Assembly (NCBI RefSeq): GCF_006874465.1
Contig: NZ_VIRL01000001.1
Span: 620,001-684,000 of the forward strand
Reading direction: 5' to 3'
DNA: 64,000 nt
Origin: Microbispora bryophytorum
Lineage (GTDB): Bacteria > Actinomycetota > Actinomycetes > Streptosporangiales > Streptosporangiaceae
Shown: positions 10,935 through 20,163 of the stretch, piece after piece
How positions within the stretch are numbered: the stretch's first letter is position 1
Layout of the letters: every line of letters begins with the position of its first letter
Made by a program: the position numbers and the translations under genes
Notes under the pieces: generated by a model
Told to the model about the DNA's origin: nothing
Database searches by the model: none
Seen by the model: the letters and a program-made list of their open reading frames with translations, nothing else

Positions 10935-11075
10935 CCCGCCGGCTCCGCTGACCCGCCGGAGCCGGGCGACCTGACGAAAGTCAGGTGAGGGCCTTCCGAT
11001 CGCCCGCTGTGCCGCCCCTCCCGCCGCTCCTACCGTTCGTGACCTGCGAACGGAAAGAGCTCGGAGGGAAACACG

Positions 11076-12605
11076 GTGCGCATGCGCAGGATCGCAGCGA
11101 CCGCCGGCCTGGCCGGTGTGCTGCTGCTCACGACGGGAACGACGGCGGTGGCCGCCACGACGCGAGCGGCGCCCCCGGACGGACGGCCCGGCCTGACCGC
11201 GGAGTCCGTCGACCGCTACGTACGCGACTACATCCGGCGCACGGACCTGCCCGGTGCCGTCGTGACGGTCGTCAAGGACGACCGGGTCGTGTACGCCGCC
11301 GGGCACGGTCACACGGCCGACGGCGAGGCGATCACCGCGGACACGCCCATGCCGCTCGCCTCGCTGTCGAAGTCGTTCACGGCCGTGGCGGTGCTGCGCC
11401 TCGCCGACGAGGGCAGGATCGACCTCGACGCGCCGGTCCGGCGTTACCTGCCCGAGTTCACCATGGCCGACGCCCGAGCCGAGAAGATCACCGTACGGCA
11501 GCTTCTCCAGCAGACCTCGGGCATGAGCGACCGGACCTTCCCCGAGCTGACGCTCCCCGCGCCGGACAATCTCAAGAGCGCCGTCGCGATGCTCAGGACC
11601 GCACCGCTCGCCGCCGCGCCCGGCACCAGGATGATCTATCACAACCCCAACTACGCGGTCGCGGCGCGGCTGGCCGAGGTGGTGTCGGGGACGCCGTTCG
11701 CCGACTTCATGGCCGCCACGGTGTTCACGCCGCTCGGCATGACGTCCACCCGGACCGTGGACACCACGGAGGAACTGCGCGGCGCGGGCGCCGGATACAT
11801 CCGCGCGTACGGCAAGGTGATCGAGCGCGCGCACCCGAAGTGGTTCGTCAACGGCTCCTACGGCGTCGTCAGCACGGCCGGCGACCTGGCCAAATGGCTG
11901 ATCACGCAGAACGGCCACGGCGACGTCCTCCCCCGAGACCTCGTCAAAGCCACCCAGACCCCATCCGGCGTGGACGGCAGCACGTACGGCATGGGGTGGT
12001 CGGCCGGGCGGACGGCCGGAGGGGCGCCGATGCTGCGGCACACCGGCTGGCTGCTCACGCACAACTCCGCGCAGACCCTCCTGCCCGGGAGCGGGTGGGG
12101 CATCGCGGTCGTCACCAACACCGGGATGATCTCCGGCGACGACGCCCTGATCATCAGTGACGGCCTGGTGGACATGATCGAGGGACGGCCCGACGCGGGC
12201 GCCGCGCCCTTCACCATGAAGACGGACCCTTGGCTGGGTGGCCTGTCGCTGCTCAACCTGGCCCTCGGCCTGACCGGGGTCCTACGCTCCCGCCGCTGGG
12301 CGGCCCGCCGCGCAGAGCGACGCGCCTGGCGGATGATCGCGCGGCTGGTGCCGTACGCGCTGCCGGTCGCGTTCTACCTGGGGCTGGCGGAGCTGGCCGG
12401 GCTGCTGCTGAACCGGGTGGGCACGCTGGACCAGCTCACCTACGTCTGGCTCGCGCTGTACGTCTGGGCCGCCACCGGCGCGCTGGCCGCCGTCGCCGTC
12501 GTGGCCGCCCGCCTCGTCCACGCCGTACGCCTGCGGCGACGGGCCGTTGGTAACGTCCACGCATGCGCGAGCGAAGCGGGCGAATCAGCAGTCAATGCGC
12601 GATAA
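11076..12605 (+). CDS. Secreted, membrane-anchored serine hydrolase (class C beta-lactamase/DD-peptidase fold)
   Basis: 509 residues from GTG 11076, preceded by GGAGGGA. A signal peptide spans about residues 1-30. The serine beta-lactamase-like domain has the SxxK motif (S96-L-S-K99), a YxN motif (Y188-H-N190) and a late HTG (in LRHTGWLLTHN). After about residue 370 come three to four membrane helices, so the catalytic domain faces outside. It may cleave peptides or D-amino-acid esters; beta-lactamase activity is not implied. Only 22 bp separate it from the response regulator and kinase genes downstream, so the three probably form one operon. Confidence 0.9.
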   Translation: MRMRRIAATAGLAGVLLLTTGTTAVAATTRAAPPDGRPGLTAESVDRYVRDYIRRTDLPGAVVTVVKDDRVVYAAGHGHTADGEAITADTPMPLASLSKSFTAVAVLRLADEGRIDLDAPVRRYLPEFTMADARAEKITVRQLLQQTSGMSDRTFPELTLPAPDNLKSAVAMLRTAPLAAAPGTRMIYHNPNYAVAARLAEVVSGTPFADFMAATVFTPLGMTSTRTVDTTEELRGAGAGYIRAYGKVIERAHPKWFVNGSYGVVSTAGDLAKWLITQNGHGDVLPRDLVKATQTPSGVDGSTYGMGWSAGRTAGGAPMLRHTGWLLTHNSAQTLLPGSGWGIAVVTNTGMISGDDALIISDGLVDMIEGRPDAGAAPFTMKTDPWLGGLSLLNLALGLTGVLRSRRWAARRAERRAWRMIARLVPYALPVAFYLGLAELAGLLLNRVGTLDQLTYVWLALYVWAATGALAAVAVVAARLVHAVRLRRRAVGNVHACASEAGESAVNAR

Positions 12606-12627
12606 GCCGGATCTCGGGGGAAACGCG

Positions 12628-13302
12628 ATGATCCGCGTCCTGCTGGCGGATGACGAGGCGCTGATCCGGGCCGGCATCGCGAGCATCCTGGGCACGGCCG
12701 GCGACATCGAGGTCGTCGCCGAGGCGGCCGACGGGCGCGAGGCCGTCGACCTCGCCCTGCGGCACCGTCCCGCCATCTGCCTGCTCGACATCCGGATGCC
12801 GCGGCTCGACGGGCTCAGGGCCGCCGCCGAGCTGCGCCGGGTCCTCCCCGAGGTCGCCGTCGTGATGCTCACGACGTTCAACGAGGACGACTACGTGACG
12901 AGCGCGCTCGGCTCCGGCGCGTCCGGTTTTCTCCTCAAGTCGGGCGATCCACGCGAACTGATCGCGGGGGTCCGCGCCGTCGCCGCGGGTGGCGCCTATC
13001 TCTCCCCCGCCGTCACGCGGCGGGTCATCACCCGGCTCCGGGCACGCCCGCTCGGCACGGAGGCCGCCGCCCGCGCCCTCGTGGACCAACTCGGCGACCG
13101 CGAACGCGAGGTGCTCGCCCTGGTGGGTGCCGCCATGTCCAACGCCGAGATCGCCCGGCGCCTGCATCTCGTCGAGGGCACGGTCAAGGGGTATGTCAGC
13201 CAGATCCTCACCCGTCTCGGCCTCCGCAACCGCGTCCAGGCCGCGATCCTCGCGTACGAGGCGAATCTCGTGGCCGAGGCTCCGCCCGACCGGAGGGCGT
13301 GA
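12628..13302 (+). CDS. Two-component response regulator, NarL/LuxR family
   Basis: 224 residues from ATG 12628 (site GGGGGA). The receiver domain has DDE near residue 9, the phosphoacceptor Asp in CLLDIRMP and Lys in FLLKSGDP. A LuxR-type helix-turn-helix closes the protein (LGDREREVLALVG, then SNAEIARRLHLVEGTVKGYV). The next gene, its probable kinase, starts 1 bp after its stop codon, so the pair is translationally coupled. Confidence 0.95.
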   Translation: MIRVLLADDEALIRAGIASILGTAGDIEVVAEAADGREAVDLALRHRPAICLLDIRMPRLDGLRAAAELRRVLPEVAVVMLTTFNEDDYVTSALGSGASGFLLKSGDPRELIAGVRAVAAGGAYLSPAVTRRVITRLRARPLGTEAAARALVDQLGDREREVLALVGAAMSNAEIARRLHLVEGTVKGYVSQILTRLGLRNRVQAAILAYEANLVAEAPPDRRA

Positions 13303-13303
13303 G

Positions 13304-14968
13304 ATGGTGCGGCCGTCCCGTCTGCTCGACCTCGGGCTGTGGCTGTCAGTGTGCGCGCCGCCCGTCGCCCTGGCCCTCGACGACGGCGACGCCCGGCGGG
13401 TGCTTGCGGCGGCCGTGGCCGTGCCGCTGTTCGGGGCCGCCACGGCGATGAGCCGCAGGTGGCCGCTGGCGGCGCTCGCCGTACCGGTGGCGGTCAGCCT
13501 GGCCCTGGACGTGCAGATGTTCGGCCCTCTGGCGGAGACGTGGGCCGCGCTGGTGGTCTTCGGTTATCTGGCCGGGCATCGGATGGCGACCGCCCGTCCG
13601 GCGCTGTGGTTCTTCGCGGCCGTCGCCCTCGCCGGGCTGCCGCTGTCCGCGCTCGTCCTGCGCGACCTGTGGGGCTGGCCCACGCAGCTCATCACGCTGC
13701 TGCTCGCGGTGGTGGTGCCCTGGCTGCTCGGCCGCTGGCGCCGCCAGCACGCCGAACTGGTCCGCACGGGCTGGCTGCTCGCCGACCGCCTGGAGCGCGA
13801 GCAGCGGGCCGTCGCCGACCGCGCCCGCCTGCGGGAGAGGGCGCGCATCGCGGGCGACATGCACGACTCGCTCGGCCACGACCTGACGCTCCTCGCGGTG
13901 CGCGCCGGCGCCCTGGAGCTCGACCCCGGCCTGGACCCGCGCCAGCAGGCGTCCGTACGCGAGCTGCGTGAGGCCGCCGCGGCCGCGACCGAACGGCTGC
14001 GCGAGATCATCGGGGTGCTGCGTGCGGACGACGACGAAAACACCGCCGTGCCGCCGCGTGAGGAGAGCGTCGAAACGCTCGTCGAGCGCGCCCGCGACTC
14101 CGGAGTGCCGATCGTCGTCGAGCACCCGGGCGACCACTCAGGCGACCAGCACGGCGACCACCGGGACGACCGGCCGGGCGACCAGCCGGGTGGCCACCGG
14201 GGCGACCAGCCGGGCGACCAGCCGGGCGACCATTGGGGCGACATCGACGGGCTGCCCCCGATGACCGCGCTCGCCGTGCGCCGCGTGCTCCAGGAGGCCC
14301 TGACGAACGCCGCCAAGCACGCTCCCGGCGCGACCGTACGCGTCCGGCTCGCCTCAAGCGACGGCGTCGTCACCCTCCGCGTTGTCAACGACCCCGCCCC
14401 GGAGGCAGCCTCGACGGGCGTGGCCTCGGGCGGTTCCGGGCTCGTCGGGCTGACGGAACGGGTGCGCCTGGCGGGCGGCGTCCTGCGGGCCGGCCCGGCT
14501 CCCGGCGGGGGTTTCGAGGTCGTCGCCGAACTGCCCGTCACCGGGCTCCGGGCGGCTCACGAGCAGGTGCGGACAGCGGCCGGCCTCGGCACGTCCGAGA
14601 CCACGGCGGCCCGGGAGCTGGACCTCGCCCGTCGGCGGGTGCGGCGGCGGCTGGCGGAGGCGGCCGGGATTCCCGCGGCCGTACTGACCGGGATCTTCGC
14701 GCTCCTGATCCCGCTGAGCTTCGTCAGCTCGTCGTTCTCCGGCCTCGACCCGGCGACGTACGAGGGGCTGAAGGCCGGCGAACCACGCGACGATGTGCGG
14801 TCCCGGCTTCCCGTGTTCACCAGGGACGGCCCGCCGGACGGCACTCCGGATCCGCCTCGGGGCCAGGACTGCGTCTACTACACCATGAAGACCGATTCGG
14901 CCCGCGCCTATCGCCTGTGCTTCGCCCGCGACCGGCTCGTCTCGAAGGCCGTCGTGCCCACCCCGTGA
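13304..14968 (+). CDS. Sensor histidine kinase (HisKA_3 type) with repeat linker and C-terminal membrane module
   Basis: 554 residues from ATG 13304. Residues 1-145 hold about five membrane helices. The dimerisation domain has GDMHDSLGHDLT with the phospho-His at 187, and the ATPase domain has N335 in LTNAAKH and a GSGLVGLTERV G-box. Two features are unusual. A Gly/Asp/Gln/Pro/His repeat of about 39 residues (roughly 275-313) sits between the dimerisation and ATPase domains. After the ATPase domain there is a further membrane helix (about 455-475) and an outside domain of about 85 residues with two cysteines (DCVYY and RLCFARD). It is probably the partner of the response regulator next to it. 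Confidence 0.92.
   Translation: MVRPSRLLDLGLWLSVCAPPVALALDDGDARRVLAAAVAVPLFGAATAMSRRWPLAALAVPVAVSLALDVQMFGPLAETWAALVVFGYLAGHRMATARPALWFFAAVALAGLPLSALVLRDLWGWPTQLITLLLAVVVPWLLGRWRRQHAELVRTGWLLADRLEREQRAVADRARLRERARIAGDMHDSLGHDLTLLAVRAGALELDPGLDPRQQASVRELREAAAAATERLREIIGVLRADDDENTAVPPREESVETLVERARDSGVPIVVEHPGDHSGDQHGDHRDDRPGDQPGGHRGDQPGDQPGDHWGDIDGLPPMTALAVRRVLQEALTNAAKHAPGATVRVRLASSDGVVTLRVVNDPAPEAASTGVASGGSGLVGLTERVRLAGGVLRAGPAPGGGFEVVAELPVTGLRAAHEQVRTAAGLGTSETTAARELDLARRRVRRRLAEAAGIPAAVLTGIFALLIPLSFVSSSFSGLDPATYEGLKAGEPRDDVRSRLPVFTRDGPPDGTPDPPRGQDCVYYTMKTDSARAYRLCFARDRLVSKAVVPTP
14124..14242 (+). repeat. 12-bp in-frame repeat inside the histidine kinase gene
   Basis: Repeated CCGGGCGACCAG-like units encode the PGDQ/PGDH tract between the DHp and ATPase domains. 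The length is a multiple of three, so copy-number change would keep the frame. Confidence 0.8.
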
Positions 14969-15143
14969 CGACGCGGGTTTCAACAAGATCCAAGCCGGTT
15001 CCAAGAGCGTGCCGCGATCCTCTCGGCATCGGCGGCCTCCCGCTGCCGATCGGCGGCGTTGTGCTGCCGGAGGACAGGAACGCGGCGAACGGCGACGGCC
15101 CCGGTTTTGTCGGCGGCGGCTGCCACGATGTCGCGAAACGACC

Positions 15144-15809
15144 ATGGGAGCCCAGGTGCCCGATCCCCTCGCCCCCTTCCGGTGGCTGACGGCCCCGGCG
15201 ACGGACAACGTGCGCAACCCGCTGGGCGACGTCTTCACCCTGTCGTTCTTCCACGAGGTGGAGCCCGCCGATGTCGCGGCCCGTTTCGAGCCCTCCGGAG
15301 CGGCGGTCCGCTCGATGACTCTCGGCGAGTTCGACGACGAGGTCGCGGAGTTCGTCGAGGAGACCGACGGCGGCGACGGCGGTGGATACGTCGGCATCAC
15401 CCGGATCGGCGAGTGGAGCATGGCGGTCGAACCGTGTGGCTGGCACACCGCGCGGGGCGAGAACCTGGCACGCCTCGCGCAGGGATGCGAGGCGGTGGCC
15501 GTTGGACGCCACGACTACGGCGAGCACAGCTTCCTTTACGCCGTGGACGGCGAGATCGTCGTCGCCTTCACGCCGCACGCGCCGGTCACCCGCTGGGGCA
15601 GTGACCCGGATCGGCTGAAGGAGCCGATGCGCAGGGTCGGGCTGCCGTCGACCGCCACGACCGGCAAGGCGGCCTGGGACACGCGGTGGGACGACGCGCT
15701 CCCCAGGGCGTTCGCCCTCGCCGCCAGGATCACGGGGGTGACCGTCACCCCGGACTCCTTCGACGGGCCGCTGCTGGTCGCCTCCATCACCGGGTGGTCC
15801 CAGGACTAG
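15144..15809 (+). CDS. DUF6461-like protein
   Basis: About 221 residues from ATG 15144 (GTG 15156 is an alternative). It has a central MAVEPCGWHTARGENLARL segment, FLYAVDGEIVVAFTPHAP and a RWGSDPDRL motif. These also occur in the 250-residue protein at 31233-31985 (ALLVGWDLNG, EYAVNGEYV, KRWGSDPQAL), so the two are distant paralogues. The function is unknown. The family is frequent in actinobacteria, often near polymorphic-toxin immunity genes. Confidence 0.72.
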   Translation: MGAQVPDPLAPFRWLTAPATDNVRNPLGDVFTLSFFHEVEPADVAARFEPSGAAVRSMTLGEFDDEVAEFVEETDGGDGGGYVGITRIGEWSMAVEPCGWHTARGENLARLAQGCEAVAVGRHDYGEHSFLYAVDGEIVVAFTPHAPVTRWGSDPDRLKEPMRRVGLPSTATTGKAAWDTRWDDALPRAFALAARITGVTVTPDSFDGPLLVASITGWSQD

Positions 15810-15811
15810 GT

Positions 15812-15874
15812 CTTGGCGTCTTGGCGTCTTCGCGTTCGCGTCTTCGCGTCTTGGCGTCTTCGCGTCTTGGCGCG
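15812..15874. repeat. 10-bp tandem repeat (GTCTTGGC / GTCTTCGC)
   Basis: About six degenerate copies of a 9-10-bp unit lie right after the DUF6461-like gene and before the ACT-domain gene. Confidence 0.8.
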
Positions 15875-15909
15875 GCGATTCCGTCGGGGGGCTCTGCTAC
15901 ACACGTTTC

Positions 15910-16305
15910 ATGACCTCACCCGCCGCCCAGCAGCTCGGCATCGTGCCGTCCGTGTTCGCCGTCCAGCACCTGCCTCAGGCGACATTCCCCGAAGACGACG
16001 ACTGGATCGCGCTCGTCCGCGCCCCGGAGGGCCTCACGGTGATCCGCGAGACCTGGCCGACGGGCTCGGGCGACCGGTGGATCGGTCTGTACGGCGGGGG
16101 CGCGGGACACCAACTGGACGTCCCGGGCATGCTGGCGGCGATCGTGGGCCCCTTGGCCGAGGCGGCGATCCCGGTGTTCGTCGCCTCGACGTTCCACGCC
16201 GACCTGGTCCTCGTGCCGGAGCCGAGGATCGAGCAGGCGGTCACCGTCCTGGAGGAGGCGGGACACCGGGTGGACACCCGCCACCTGCGCACGCCCGGCT
16301 CGTAG
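15910..16305 (+). CDS. ACT-domain protein (aspartate-kinase-like ACT)
   Basis: 131 residues. The second half has the recognisable ACT pattern: LDVPGMLAAIVGPLAEAAIPVFVAST, then LVPEPRIEQAVTVLEEAGHRV. Such stand-alone double-ACT proteins usually bind amino acids. The protein has no catalytic domain, and the ligand is not identifiable. Confidence 0.85.
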   Translation: MTSPAAQQLGIVPSVFAVQHLPQATFPEDDDWIALVRAPEGLTVIRETWPTGSGDRWIGLYGGGAGHQLDVPGMLAAIVGPLAEAAIPVFVASTFHADLVLVPEPRIEQAVTVLEEAGHRVDTRHLRTPGS

Positions 16306-16372
16306 TTCCCGACGGGGTCGGTCCTCCGGGTGTCCCGGACGGCATGCGAACCGGAGCTGTCCCGGCCGGGCC

Positions 16373-17803
16373 TCAGCCGATCGGGTTCCAGCCGTCGGAT
16401 CCGGCCAGATACTTCTGCGGGGTGTAGGTGGCCGCCTGCGAGTCGCTCATCTGCGGGCGGTTGGAGTTCACCGTGGCGCCGGCGCCGGTGTTCTTGTACT
16501 CGAAGAAGCGGGCGTTCTTCCAGGAGTTGCCGGACATGTCGGTCCAGGGCTGGGAGGTCTTGATGGTCGAGCTGAGTGACGACTCCCGGTAGAGCACCTG
16601 GGCGCTCGGGCCCCAGGGCCTCCCCAGCTGGGTGGTGTTTCCGGTCGCGCCGGTGATGCGGGACCGGTAGACGAGGAAGCCGTAGGTCTTGGCGGCGTCG
16701 GTCCTGGCGGCCGTGATGGGGGCGCCGCTGCTGCGCTTCTCGTAGATGTCGCAGTCGTTGAGAACCGCGGTGCCGCCGCCGAAGATGAAGTCGACGGTGC
16801 CCTCGATGTAGGAGCTCTTGACGTAGGTGCGGGCGGAGTCGTTGATCAAAAAAGTGTCCTGGTCACCGAGCAGGCGGACGTTCGACAGGACCGCCCGGTC
16901 GGCGTTGAGGTTCAGCGCGACGGCCTGCTGGTTGACGGTCGTGCCGTCCTCCACGTAGTCGTTGGAGATCGTCAGGTTGGTGAGGGCGGAGTCGTGGCCG
17001 CTCACGAACGCGGTGGCGCTGTTGAAGGTGCCGCCGTTCCCCCCGGCGTAGTGGCTGTTGACGATCACGACGTCCCCGGGCGACGAGCCCAGGCCCTGCA
17101 GAGTGATGTACGGCTTGTTCGCCGGGATCGTGACGATCTCCCGGTACGTGCCCGGCTTGATCGTGATCACCTTCCGGCTGGAGTTACCCGAGGCCACAGC
17201 GTCGATCGCGGCCTGAACGGTCCGGTACGTGCCGGTCCCGTCGGCGGCCACTGTGGGTTTCCCGCTGGTGGGGGAAGGCGACGGCGAAGGTGAGGGAGAG
17301 CGCGTGGGCGAAGGCGAAGGCGACGGTGAGGGAGAGCGCGTGGGGGAAGGCGAGGGTGTGGGTGACGGCGTGGGTGACGGGTTGGTGGTGGTGCCGGTGC
17401 AGGTGACGCCGTTGAGGGTGAAGGCGGCGGGCTGGGAGTTGGATCCTGACCAGGTGCCGTTGAAGCCGATGGACACCGAGGTGCCGGTGGCGATGGCGGC
17501 GTTGTAGTCCACGTTCGTGGCGGTGACGTTCTGTCCGCTTTGGCTGAAGGTGGCCGACCATCCGGTGTCCACCTTCTGGCTGCTGTCGGGGAAGGTGAAT
17601 CCGAGGGTCCAGCCGTTGATCGCGTTGCCCAGATTCTGGATCGTGACGGCGGCGGTGAAGCCGCCCGGCCAATCGTTGGTGGTGTAGGTCACGGCGCATC
17701 CGGTCGCGGCCTGTGCCGTTCCGGCGGTGGCCAGGCCGGTCAGGGCGACGACTCCGGCGAGCGCGCTGATCATCCCGGTGCCCGTTGTGGTTCTGCTTTT
17801 CAC
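16373..17803 (-). CDS. Secreted pectinesterase with N-terminal CBM2
   Basis: 476 residues from GTG 17803 with a GAGGAG site. After a signal peptide ending TAQA, residues about 34-137 form a family-2 carbohydrate-binding module (Cys-bracketed, with conserved Trp residues). A Pro/Ser/Thr/Arg linker follows (140-178). The catalytic right-handed beta-helix of a carbohydrate-esterase-8 pectin methylesterase starts near 180. It shows GDQDTFL, EGTVDFIFGGG and LGRPWGPSAQV, with the two catalytic Asp residues and the Arg. It should de-esterify pectin outside the cell while bound to plant cell wall. Confidence 0.95.
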   Translation of the reverse strand: MKSRTTTGTGMISALAGVVALTGLATAGTAQAATGCAVTYTTNDWPGGFTAAVTIQNLGNAINGWTLGFTFPDSSQKVDTGWSATFSQSGQNVTATNVDYNAAIATGTSVSIGFNGTWSGSNSQPAAFTLNGVTCTGTTTNPSPTPSPTPSPSPTRSPSPSPSPSPTRSPSPSPSPSPTSGKPTVAADGTGTYRTVQAAIDAVASGNSSRKVITIKPGTYREIVTIPANKPYITLQGLGSSPGDVVIVNSHYAGGNGGTFNSATAFVSGHDSALTNLTISNDYVEDGTTVNQQAVALNLNADRAVLSNVRLLGDQDTFLINDSARTYVKSSYIEGTVDFIFGGGTAVLNDCDIYEKRSSGAPITAARTDAAKTYGFLVYRSRITGATGNTTQLGRPWGPSAQVLYRESSLSSTIKTSQPWTDMSGNSWKNARFFEYKNTGAGATVNSNRPQMSDSQAATYTPQKYLAGSDGWNPIG

Positions 17804-18283
17804 GCCCGAGCTCCTCGCAGGTCGTGCAGGGCCCCTGACCGAGGACTTGCTCCTGGCCCCACAAGGGTTTCATCCACCTGAACCACGTTCATCCACAGGA
17901 ACGTCGCGGATCACGCTACGAGCACGCAAATCACCGGTCAACGACACGCCGCAACACCGCTGCGCGTACGACCACTCCCACTTGCACAGGGACCGCGAGA
18001 CCGACGGACGGGACTCCGGGACCGGCTGAAACGTTCAGGGGGAATCTCGGAAAGTCAGGACGCACCGCGCCGTCCGCCGACAGCTTTCGCCCGCCGGCAC
18101 CATCCCGGCAGCCCGGGCCACGACAGCCCCGGTCACGGCAGTCCAAATCACGTGGGGCGGGTCACGCGAGGCGGGTCACAGCAGGCCGGATGACGCGGGC
18201 CGGATCACGACAGACCGGGTCACGCAGACCGGGTCACGCAGACCGGATGACGCAGACCGGATGACGACAGCCGGGTCACGGCA
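17804..18283. other. Intergenic region with 15-bp tandem repeats
   Basis: Upstream half: leader and presumed promoter of the pectinesterase gene. From about 18160 to 18285 there are at least eight degenerate copies of a 15-bp unit (GACCGGGTCACGCAG and variants with GGATGACG). No supported gene. Confidence 0.75.
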
Positions 18284-18760
18284 TCAGGGGCAGTTTTCCA
18301 CGATCTTGTCCACCCGGTTGCGCGGCCCGACCACGCCGACCGCGCAGTACTCGACGTCGTCGGCCGCGGTCTCCTTCATCGTGGCGAGGTAGTCGGCGTA
18401 GACCCGCGTCCGCTGGGCCGCGGCGGGCATGTCCGCCACGAAGCACCCGGCGGACGACGCGGCCTTGGCACGGATGACGCGCAGCGTGGCGGCGTCCGCG
18501 GCCAGCACCGAGCAGCCCGCCCACGGCAGGCCGGGGTGAGTGCCGCCGTCGGCGTCCACCGCGTCGTCGCCGAGGAGCCCGGTCACCGTCGTCGAGGTCG
18601 CCGCGGCCACGCAGACGGCGGCGTTCACAGCACGGCCGGCGGGAAGGTCGCGGTCGACCACTATCACCCACTTCAGACGGGCCGCCCGGGTCGGGAGGGC
18701 CGGGTCGATCTCCTCGGGGGCGAACCCGACATCCGAGGTTGGCTGTTCATCGGCCATCAT
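18284..18760 (-). CDS. DUF2000 family protein
   Basis: 158 residues, ATG 18760 preceded by AGGAGG. The pattern fits DUF2000: KWVIVVDRDLPAGRAVNAAVCVA, DADGGTHPGLPWAG, and a C-terminal VGPRNRVDKIVENCP. The fold resembles peptidyl-tRNA hydrolase 2; the activity is unknown. It is transcribed divergently from the AsnC regulator next door, with 109 bp between the starts, an arrangement that suggests direct regulation. Confidence 0.85.
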   Translation of the reverse strand: MMADEQPTSDVGFAPEEIDPALPTRAARLKWVIVVDRDLPAGRAVNAAVCVAAATSTTVTGLLGDDAVDADGGTHPGLPWAGCSVLAADAATLRVIRAKAASSAGCFVADMPAAAQRTRVYADYLATMKETAADDVEYCAVGVVGPRNRVDKIVENCP

Positions 18761-18869
18761 CCTGCCTCCTGTTCATGCGTTCGGACGTATGCCGTAGATG
18801 CTAGGCACCCGTACGATTGACCTGCAAGGAATCCGTATTTGTATCGGAATCAGGAGCGTGGAGGCGGGC

Positions 18870-19322
18870 ATGGACGAACTTGATAAGGCGATCCTGGCGG
18901 AACTGCAGTCGGATGCACGGAAGACCAACCGTGACGTCGCCGCCTCGGTCGGGGTCTCGCCGACCACGGCACTCGACCGCACGCGGGCGCTCCGTCAGCG
19001 CGGCGTCATCCGGGGAGCGATCCTCGACGTCGACCTGGCGGAGATCGGACGCCCGGTCCAGGCCCTCATCGCCATCCGCGTGCGTCCCCCATCACGGCGC
19101 AACATCGAGGGCTTCCGCAACTGGGTCAGCGCGCTCCCCGACACCCTGGGCGTCTACGTGACGACCGGCACGGAGGACTTCATCGTGCACGTGGCGGTGC
19201 CGGACAACGCCAGCCTGTACGCCTTCGTGATCGACAGGCTCACCGAACGGCCCGAGGTCGCGGACGTCCGCACGTCGATCGTCTACGAGCACATCCACAA
19301 CACCCGGATCAACCCGGCCTGA
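18870..19322 (+). CDS. Lrp/AsnC family transcriptional regulator
   Basis: 150 residues from ATG 18870 (GGAGGC upstream). The N-terminal HTH has MDELDKAILAELQSDARKTN and SVGVSPTTALDRTRAL. The C-terminal RAM domain has the ligand-sensing beta-strand VYVTTGTEDFIVHV. It probably regulates the divergent DUF2000 gene and itself. The effector, likely an amino acid, is unknown. Confidence 0.93.
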   Translation: MDELDKAILAELQSDARKTNRDVAASVGVSPTTALDRTRALRQRGVIRGAILDVDLAEIGRPVQALIAIRVRPPSRRNIEGFRNWVSALPDTLGVYVTTGTEDFIVHVAVPDNASLYAFVIDRLTERPEVADVRTSIVYEHIHNTRINPA

Positions 19323-19444
19323 AAGGCGGCATGGGGCCTGGCCTTCGGACATCTCGCCCGTCGTCAGGGGACGTACCATGACCGGGTGAACGGCCTGGAC
19401 CGGCCGCAGGACCATGGTCCGTGAGTCAGGGGGGAGCTGCCCGG

Positions 19445-20146
19445 ATGGGCCTGGACATCGAGAGCCGATCGTCCGACTCGCCCTACATCGAGCGGGTCTG
19501 GCGCAGCAGCAGCCATGACGTGGAACAGATGACGGCGGTCGCGACCGCCCACTGGGATCTCGTCTTCTGGACGCATCGCGGCCAGGTCAGCGCCTCTGTC
19601 CAGGGACCGGAGACGAGGGCGAGCCAGGCCCCCGTTCCCGAGGACGCCACGTTCTTCGGGATCAGCTTCTCCCTCGGCACCGCGATGCCCCATCTTCCCC
19701 TCGGCCGGCTCGTGGACGGGTCCGCGGAGATTCCCGACCCGACGCCCAGGTCTTTCTGGCTGAAGGGTTCCACCTGGCACCTGCCCGACTGGGACAACGC
19801 CGAGGCGTTCGTGCGACGGCTGGTGCGTGCGGGTGTCGTGGAGCGCGACCCGCTCGTCGCCGCGGTGCTCAGCGGCGCGCCGCCGGACGTGTCCGAACGC
19901 ACCGTGCAGCGTCGTTTCCTGGCGGCGACCGGGCTCACCCGCGGCGCGGTCCGGCAGATCGACCGCGCCAGGCGTGCGGCGGTCCTGATCCAGGAGGGCG
20001 TGCCGGTCCACGACGTGATCCACCGGCTCGGATACTTCGACCAACCACACCTGGCCCGGTCCTTGAGCCGTTACATCGGGCGCACCGCCACGCAGTTGGG
20101 CGATCGGAAGCCGGCGCGGCCGCTGTCACTCCTGTACGCGACCTGA
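19445..20146 (+). CDS. AraC-like helix-turn-helix regulator
   Basis: 233 residues from ATG 19445, which has a GGGGGGAG site 8 bp upstream (GTG 19421 is possible). The C-terminal 75 residues show two HTH units of the AraC/XylS type: VSERTVQRRFLAATGLT, then DVIHRLGYFDQPHLARSLSRY. The N-terminal part looks like a cupin-like sensor (HWDLVFWTHRG). The target is unknown. Confidence 0.88.
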   Translation: MGLDIESRSSDSPYIERVWRSSSHDVEQMTAVATAHWDLVFWTHRGQVSASVQGPETRASQAPVPEDATFFGISFSLGTAMPHLPLGRLVDGSAEIPDPTPRSFWLKGSTWHLPDWDNAEAFVRRLVRAGVVERDPLVAAVLSGAPPDVSERTVQRRFLAATGLTRGAVRQIDRARRAAVLIQEGVPVHDVIHRLGYFDQPHLARSLSRYIGRTATQLGDRKPARPLSLLYAT

Positions 20147-20163
20147 CCGCTCCCCCGGCACAG

